18,092 nt of DNA from Bacillota bacterium. GTDB taxonomy: Bacteria > Bacillota > Clostridia > Christensenellales > Aristaeellaceae. This document shows, one piece after another, positions 15,192 through 18,092 of the stretch. The stretch is taken from assembly GCA_023435435.1 (NCBI GenBank), contig JAEYRW010000038.1, positions 1 through 18,092 of the forward strand, given 5' to 3'. The position numbers were made by a program, and so were the translations under genes. The notes under the pieces were generated by a model. That model ran no database searches, was not told where the DNA came from, and saw only the letters and a program-made list of their open reading frames with translations. Within the stretch, counting starts at the first letter, position 1; each line of letters opens with the position of its first letter.

Positions 15192-15209
15192 GCCCCTCGC
15201 CTTGCCTTC

Positions 15210-15692
15210 CTACAAATTGCAGACCATGATGAATTCCTCGTCCGTCTCCCGGACGGTGCGAAAGCCGGCCTTTTCGTACATCCGAACGGCGTAGTTATCC
15301 TTCTGCACCGCCAGCGACGCCTGGGGGTAGCCCCTTTCCCGGAGAAGGCCGAGCATGGCTTCCATGAGCGCTGTGCCGATCCCCGCGCCGCGATAGGGCT
15401 TCAGAAGCGCGATGGCGAATTCGGGCGTCTCGTCGTCTATGTTGCCAAAGCCCTTCACATCCCCCGCGATGATCCGCGTCCACACTGCGCCCGCAATCTC
15501 CCCGCAGACTTCCGCCACCAGGCAGAGATCGCCCCTTTTCCCGAAGTCCCCGTAGAACACCCGGAGTTGGGGCTCGTCCACCACGTCCCGGGGCAGAAGA
15601 TTCTTCTCGTCCCTCTGAAAAATCGCCTCGTAGGTGAAGTCCCGGAGGCGGGGGTATTCCTCTTTTTTCATTTCCCGGATCAAAAATCCCAA
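15210..15692 (-). CDS. GNAT family N-acetyltransferase, TTG start
   Basis: The 160-residue protein has the GNAT fold. The acetyl-CoA pyrophosphate loop is KPYRGAGIGTALMEAM (R101-G-A-G-I-G106). It is preceded by the beta4 strand EFAIALL and followed by the C-terminal AVQKDNYAVRMYEKAGFRTV, typical of the family's N-x-x-A-x-x-x-Y-x-K-x-G-F motif. It transfers an acetyl group to an unknown amine. The start is TTG, with GGGAGG six bases upstream (15699-15704); no ATG has comparable support, the next being codon 8. It lies 43 bases after the cupin gene, separated by a terminator, so it is expressed by read-through or from an unseen promoter. Confidence 0.88.
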   Translation of the reverse strand: MGFLIREMKKEEYPRLRDFTYEAIFQRDEKNLLPRDVVDEPQLRVFYGDFGKRGDLCLVAEVCGEIAGAVWTRIIAGDVKGFGNIDDETPEFAIALLKPYRGAGIGTALMEAMLGLLRERGYPQASLAVQKDNYAVRMYEKAGFRTVRETDEEFIMVCNL

Positions 15693-15698
15693 ATGAAA

Positions 15699-15704
15699 CC
15701 TCCC
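15699..15704 (-). promoter_or_regulatory. ribosome binding site of the GNAT gene, able to pair with the upstream terminator arm
   Basis: GGGAGG lies six bases before the TTG start and decides it. Its GGGAG can pair with CTCCC of the preceding terminator stem across five U residues, which would hide the site. Confidence 0.6.
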
Positions 15705-15709
15705 AAAAA

Positions 15710-15736
15710 GGGAGCCGCGCGGGCCCCCGTTTTTTT
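15710..15736. terminator. bidirectional terminator between cupin and GNAT genes
   Basis: On the minus strand GGGGGCC and GGCTCCC form a seven-pair stem (one G-U) around CGCGC at 15710-15728, followed by five T. On the plus strand the same stem is followed by seven T (15730-15736). It lies just after the cupin stop codon. Confidence 0.75.
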
Positions 15737-16077
15737 CAGTCCAGAACGATGGCCGCGACGAACACCAGATCCTCGTTGCCCGTGTTGTCCACCGCGTGGC
15801 CGTGGCCGCTGGACGTCGACATGCAATCCCCCGCCTTCACGTCCACAAATTCATCGTCATCCCTGACGCGGCCCGCGCCCTCGACGAAGTAGAAAAGCTC
15901 CGTCTCCCCTTCGTGCACATGGTAGCCGATGCCGCTGCCGGGCGTCAGGGTAATCTGGGTAAACAGCCGCATCTTTGCCGGGAGCGCCTTGGAGAGCGCC
16001 ATGAGCCGGGCTTCGCCGGGGCCGCCGCGCATTCCCTCGCGGGTTTCCACGGACATTTCTTTTCCGAACGTCACCAT
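15736..16077 (-). CDS. small cupin domain protein
   Basis: The 113-residue protein is one cupin barrel. Motif 1 fits G-x5-H-x-H-x4-E-x6-G, with H53, H55, E60 and G67; motif 2 ends in GHGHAVDN with H94 and N98. These histidines and the glutamate would bind one divalent metal. Single-domain cupins include isomerases, dioxygenases and ligand-binding proteins; the sequence does not decide between them. ATG follows the VOC gene stop by four bases, and the AGGTGA ribosome site overlaps that stop, so the two are co-translated. A terminator follows directly. Confidence 0.87.
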   Translation of the reverse strand: MVTFGKEMSVETREGMRGGPGEARLMALSKALPAKMRLFTQITLTPGSGIGYHVHEGETELFYFVEGAGRVRDDDEFVDVKAGDCMSTSSGHGHAVDNTGNEDLVFVAAIVLD

Positions 16078-16081
16078 AAAA

Positions 16082-16462
16082 TCACCTCATGTAGTCAAAG
16101 AATTCAATCCGCTCGCCGTCGGGGCCCTTGAAGAAAATGTTCTTGATGCCGCCGCGGATGGCCGCGCCGTAGCTCACCTCGCCGTCGAAAACGAGGCCCT
16201 TTTCCTTCAGTTCCTTTACCAGATCGTCGATCCCCTCGACCTCCATGCAGATGTGGTCGATCTGACCGGGCATCTCCGGCACGTTGTCCGCGCTGATGAG
16301 CTCGATCAGGCAGTTGCCGTTGGACAAAAAGACCAGCTTCACGCGCCCGAGATCGTTCTCTTCGTCAATTTGAAAACCCAAGAGCTCCGTGTAGAATTTC
16401 GTGGACGCCTCGATGTCCTTCACCCTGACGCCGATGTGCGCCAGTCCCGTCACCTTGCCCAT
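16082..16462 (-). CDS. VOC (glyoxalase/epimerase-like) family protein
   Basis: The 126-residue protein has two beta-alpha-beta-beta-beta modules with the four metal ligands of the vicinal oxygen chelate fold: H9 (LAHIGVRV), E54 (LIELIS), H70 (IDHICMEV) and E120 (ERIEFFD). Relatives include glyoxalase I, methylmalonyl-CoA epimerase and extradiol dioxygenases. Length and first motif resemble the glyoxalase/epimerase branch, but the reaction is not settled. ATG start is preceded by GGGGGTG. It has its own promoter and is first in a two-gene unit with the cupin; both are small metal-barrel proteins, which suggests but does not show a common substrate. Confidence 0.88.
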   Translation of the reverse strand: MGKVTGLAHIGVRVKDIEASTKFYTELLGFQIDEENDLGRVKLVFLSNGNCLIELISADNVPEMPGQIDHICMEVEGIDDLVKELKEKGLVFDGEVSYGAAIRGGIKNIFFKGPDGERIEFFDYMR

Positions 16463-16486
16463 TCAAAACACCCCCGTTTTTTTCAC

Positions 16487-16515
16487 ATTATAGCACGCAT
16501 GCACGACAGGAGCAA
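16487..16515 (-). promoter_or_regulatory. promoter of the VOC-cupin unit
   Basis: On the minus strand TTGCTC (16510-16515) and a perfect TATAAT (16487-16492) are 17 bases apart, about 25 bases before the ATG. Confidence 0.78.
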
Positions 16516-16525
16516 TGCGTATTTT

Positions 16526-16549
16526 AACATGAGAATGGTATATTAAAAT
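16526..16549 (+). promoter_or_regulatory. probable promoter region of panT-coaX
   Basis: An AT-rich stretch holds TATATT (16539-16544) and the overlapping TAAAAT (16544-16549). Neither has a good -35 at 17 bases. It is the only plausible promoter between the divergent VOC promoter and the structured leader. Confidence 0.35.
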
Positions 16550-16550
16550 G

Positions 16551-16627
16551 GACGGCATCCGCAAGGAACCGGACAGGAAACCCGGTCACCCCAATTTCGT
16601 AGGGTATCCCCGTGGGGGAACCTGAAC
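16551..16627 (+). ncRNA. structured 5' leader of panT-coaX, candidate cis-regulatory RNA
   Basis: Three successive hairpins can form: ACCGG/CCGGT (16568-16586), ACCC/GGGT (16588-16605) and TCCCC-GTG-GGGGA (16607-16619). The last ends nine bases before the panT GGAGG. I do not recognise a described riboswitch class in it. Its position before a vitamin transporter makes ligand-controlled expression plausible but unproven. Confidence 0.35.
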
Positions 16628-16632
16628 GGAGG
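16628..16632 (+). promoter_or_regulatory. ribosome binding site of panT
   Basis: GGAGG lies six bases before the ATG at 16639. It decides this start over an in-frame GTG at 16612, which lies inside the third leader hairpin. Confidence 0.85.
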
Positions 16633-16638
16633 CAAATT

Positions 16639-17253
16639 ATGAACAAGACCTATTTTTTGGCGGTCAACGCGATCCTCATCGCACTCATCTTCATCCTGGG
16701 CTTCACGCCCCTGGGCCTGATTCCGCTGGGATTCATCGACCTGACGATTCTGCACATTCCGGTCATCATCGGGACGATCCTACTGGGGCTGCCCTCGGGG
16801 CTCATCCTCGGGCTGAGCTTCGGAACCGTCAGCTTTCTGAACCTTTTGCGCGCCGGGGCCGGACTCGCACCCACGCTCTTTGCCGCGTCGCCCCTGGCGG
16901 CCATCGTCATGGTGTTCGTGCCGCGCCTGCTCGTTCCCACATTTACGCATCTTACCTACCGGGCAATCGCACGCGGACGGGAGAAGTACGTCCCGGCGGT
17001 GCCCTTCGCCGCCGTGGCGGGCTCCCTCACCAACACGGTGTTTTTTCTGGGCTTCATGTACCTGGGTTACCTGTTCTCGGGGCTCGACCTGAACGCACTG
17101 GCGGAAAACCTGGGCGTCGCGGGGCTGAGCTTTCTGGGAATCCTCCTCGCCATCGCAACCGGCGGGGGCGGCGGGGAGGCGGTGGCGGCCGCGCTCATCT
17201 CCGCGCCCGTGGCCGCGGCGGTCTGGAAGGTCAAACGAAACGGAAAGGCATAA
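16639..17253 (+). CDS. panT: ECF transporter S component, probable pantothenate transporter PanT
   Basis: The 204-residue protein has about six hydrophobic segments and the layout of an ECF substrate-binding subunit, starting NKTYFLAVNAILIALIFILGF and continuing IDLTILHIPVIIGTILLG. These vitamin-specific subunits work with a shared energising module (EcfA, EcfA', EcfT), whose genes are not in the window. Pantothenate is inferred from the neighbour: coaX starts six bases after the panT stop and encodes the kinase that traps pantothenate by phosphorylation. A GGGGG tract near the C-terminus (about 175-179) is a curiosity. An ATG at 16639 has GGAGG at six bases. Alternative: an S subunit for another vitamin. 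Confidence 0.85.
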   Translation: MNKTYFLAVNAILIALIFILGFTPLGLIPLGFIDLTILHIPVIIGTILLGLPSGLILGLSFGTVSFLNLLRAGAGLAPTLFAASPLAAIVMVFVPRLLVPTFTHLTYRAIARGREKYVPAVPFAAVAGSLTNTVFFLGFMYLGYLFSGLDLNALAENLGVAGLSFLGILLAIATGGGGGEAVAAALISAPVAAAVWKVKRNGKA

Positions 17254-17259
17254 CAACAA

Positions 17260-18092
17260 ATGATACTGACGCTTGACATCGGGAATACCAACATCAAAAC
17301 GGCGCTCTTTGACGGCATGGAGATCAAGAAGTACTGGCGCATCTCCACCAACCGCATGATGTCCTCCGACGAGTACGGCATCCTTCTGTGCGGCATGTTC
17401 CAGCACGAGGGCTACGACCCCAAGTGCGTCACCGGCATCATGATGTCCTCCGTCGTGCCGTCCATCAACTTCACCATCGAGCACATGTGCCGCAATTACT
17501 TCGGCATCTCGCCCATGGTCGTCGCGCCCGGCGTCAAGACCGGCATCAACATCAAGTACGAAACCCCCCGCGAACTGGGCGGGGACCGCATCGCCAACGC
17601 CGTCGCCGCCTACGCCCTCTACGGAGGTCCCTTAATCACCATCGATTTCGGAACCGCCACCACATTCGGTGTCATCTCCGCCCGCGGCGAATTCCTCGGC
17701 GGCGCCATCTGTCCCGGCCTCAAACTCGCCGCCGAGGCGCTCACCGAAAGGGCCGCGAAGCTTCCCCGCTTTGAGCTCGCCAAGCCCGAAACCGTCATCG
17801 GAAAAAATACCGTCTCCAACATGCAGTCCGGCATCATCTACGGCTACATCGGCCAGGTCGAATACCTCGTGCGCCGCATGAAGGCCGAACTCGGCGCCCC
17901 CCACGCAAAGGTCATCGCCACCGGCGGCCTCGCCGTGCTCGTCTCCCAGGAATCCCAGGCCATCGACGTGCTCGACGGCCTGCTCACACTCAAGGGACTG
18001 AGGATCATCTACGAGAGGAACGAGGGAAACGGCGAGGGCGCTGCCCTCGCGCTCCCGCCAAAGGGACACTGTCCCTTTGGAATCCCGGAATC
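17260..18092 (+). CDS. coaX: type III pantothenate kinase, 3' end beyond the window
   Basis: CoaX phosphorylates pantothenate, the first step of CoA synthesis. Motifs are the N-terminal phosphate loop DIGNTNIKTALF (D6), PGVKTGINIKYETP (90-103), GGDRIANA with the likely catalytic base D109, IDFGTATTFG (128-137) and GGAICPGLKLAAEAL. The conserved protein ends as usual with TLKGLRIIYERN at residue 254, the typical total length. Here the frame stays open to the window edge for at least 23 further residues, rich in G, A and P. That tail is encoded by the composite repeat at 18030-18086, so it is probably a repeat-derived extension. The ATG start is six bases after panT; its ribosome site (AAAGG, overlapping the end of panT) is weak. 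No stop is visible. Confidence 0.93.
   Translation, partial: MILTLDIGNTNIKTALFDGMEIKKYWRISTNRMMSSDEYGILLCGMFQHEGYDPKCVTGIMMSSVVPSINFTIEHMCRNYFGISPMVVAPGVKTGINIKYETPRELGGDRIANAVAAYALYGGPLITIDFGTATTFGVISARGEFLGGAICPGLKLAAEALTERAAKLPRFELAKPETVIGKNTVSNMQSGIIYGYIGQVEYLVRRMKAELGAPHAKVIATGGLAVLVSQESQAIDVLDGLLTLKGLRIIYERNEGNGEGAALALPPKGHCPFGIPE
18030..18086 (+). repeat. composite hairpin repeat, copy B, inside the coaX 3' end
   Basis: This segment aligns without gaps to the reverse complement of 11899-11955 (about 47 of 57 identical). It contains an exact palindrome CCAAAGGGACA-C-TGTCCCTTTGG (18058-18080). The hairpin arms of the two copies differ in a way that preserves pairing. Here the repeat is in frame with coaX. 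Confidence 0.8.

Noticed and set aside
16568..16620. Resemblance of CCGGAC...CCCGGTCA in the panT leader to a guanidine-III riboswitch
   Set aside because: Only short words agree; the compact pseudoknot of that class is not reproduced, and the downstream genes concern pantothenate rather than guanidine export.
16548..16625. A 25-codon frame in the panT leader, possible leader peptide
   Set aside because: It has no ribosome site, its ATG lies at or before the likely transcription start, and its sequence has no run of a regulatory amino acid.

Overview
The window is about 18 kb of GC-rich, gene-dense bacterial chromosome. The gene content and Gram-positive-style signals (strong GGAGG ribosome sites, greA-lysS order, an AddA-type rather than RecB-type helicase-nuclease, type III pantothenate kinase with an ECF substrate-binding subunit, CheX) fit a high-GC member of the Bacillota, probably Clostridia. 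This placement is inferred; no rRNA or tRNA gene is present to confirm it. I see no phage, insertion sequence, CRISPR array or classical defence island.

Layout. From 17 to 4760 a minus-strand transcription unit runs greA, lysS, an MFS transporter and a MATE transporter, headed by a near-consensus promoter at 4732-4760. Next (4783-5291) is a zinc-ribbon/TM2 membrane protein with its own promoter, then (5319-7184) a terminator, a DEDDh exonuclease and a MalY-type PLP enzyme whose genes overlap by 8 bases. A 375-base non-coding gap rich in palindromes separates malY from the divergent addA (7500-10829). addB, the usual partner of addA, is not next to it in this window. A hairpin separates addA from a convergent pair, bacteriohemerythrin and CheX (10886-11748), which overlap as ATGA and are preceded by a sequence resembling a sigma-28/sigma-D motility promoter. 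pgi (11966-13372) ends in two tandem GC-rich hairpin modules. Then come a membrane-anchored DUF3810-type metallopeptidase (plus strand), a convergent EamA/DMT transporter, a GNAT acetyltransferase, a cupin and a VOC protein (all minus). Finally an ECF S subunit, probably PanT, and the pantothenate kinase CoaX lie on the plus strand behind a structured leader; coaX is cut by the window end.

How the genes work together. greA and lysS are core transcription/translation functions, pgi is glycolysis, and panT-coaX couples vitamin B5 uptake to the first step of CoA synthesis. Hemerythrin plus CheX suggests a link between oxygen or redox sensing and chemotaxis. The most unusual signals are: (1) a repeat of about 57 bp found after pgi and again inside the 3' end of coaX, where it encodes a non-family C-terminal tail; (2) the sigma-28-like promoter before hemerythrin-cheX; (3) the structured leader of panT; and (4) overlapping alternative hairpins between cupin and the GNAT gene. 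None amounts to a clear new multi-gene system.
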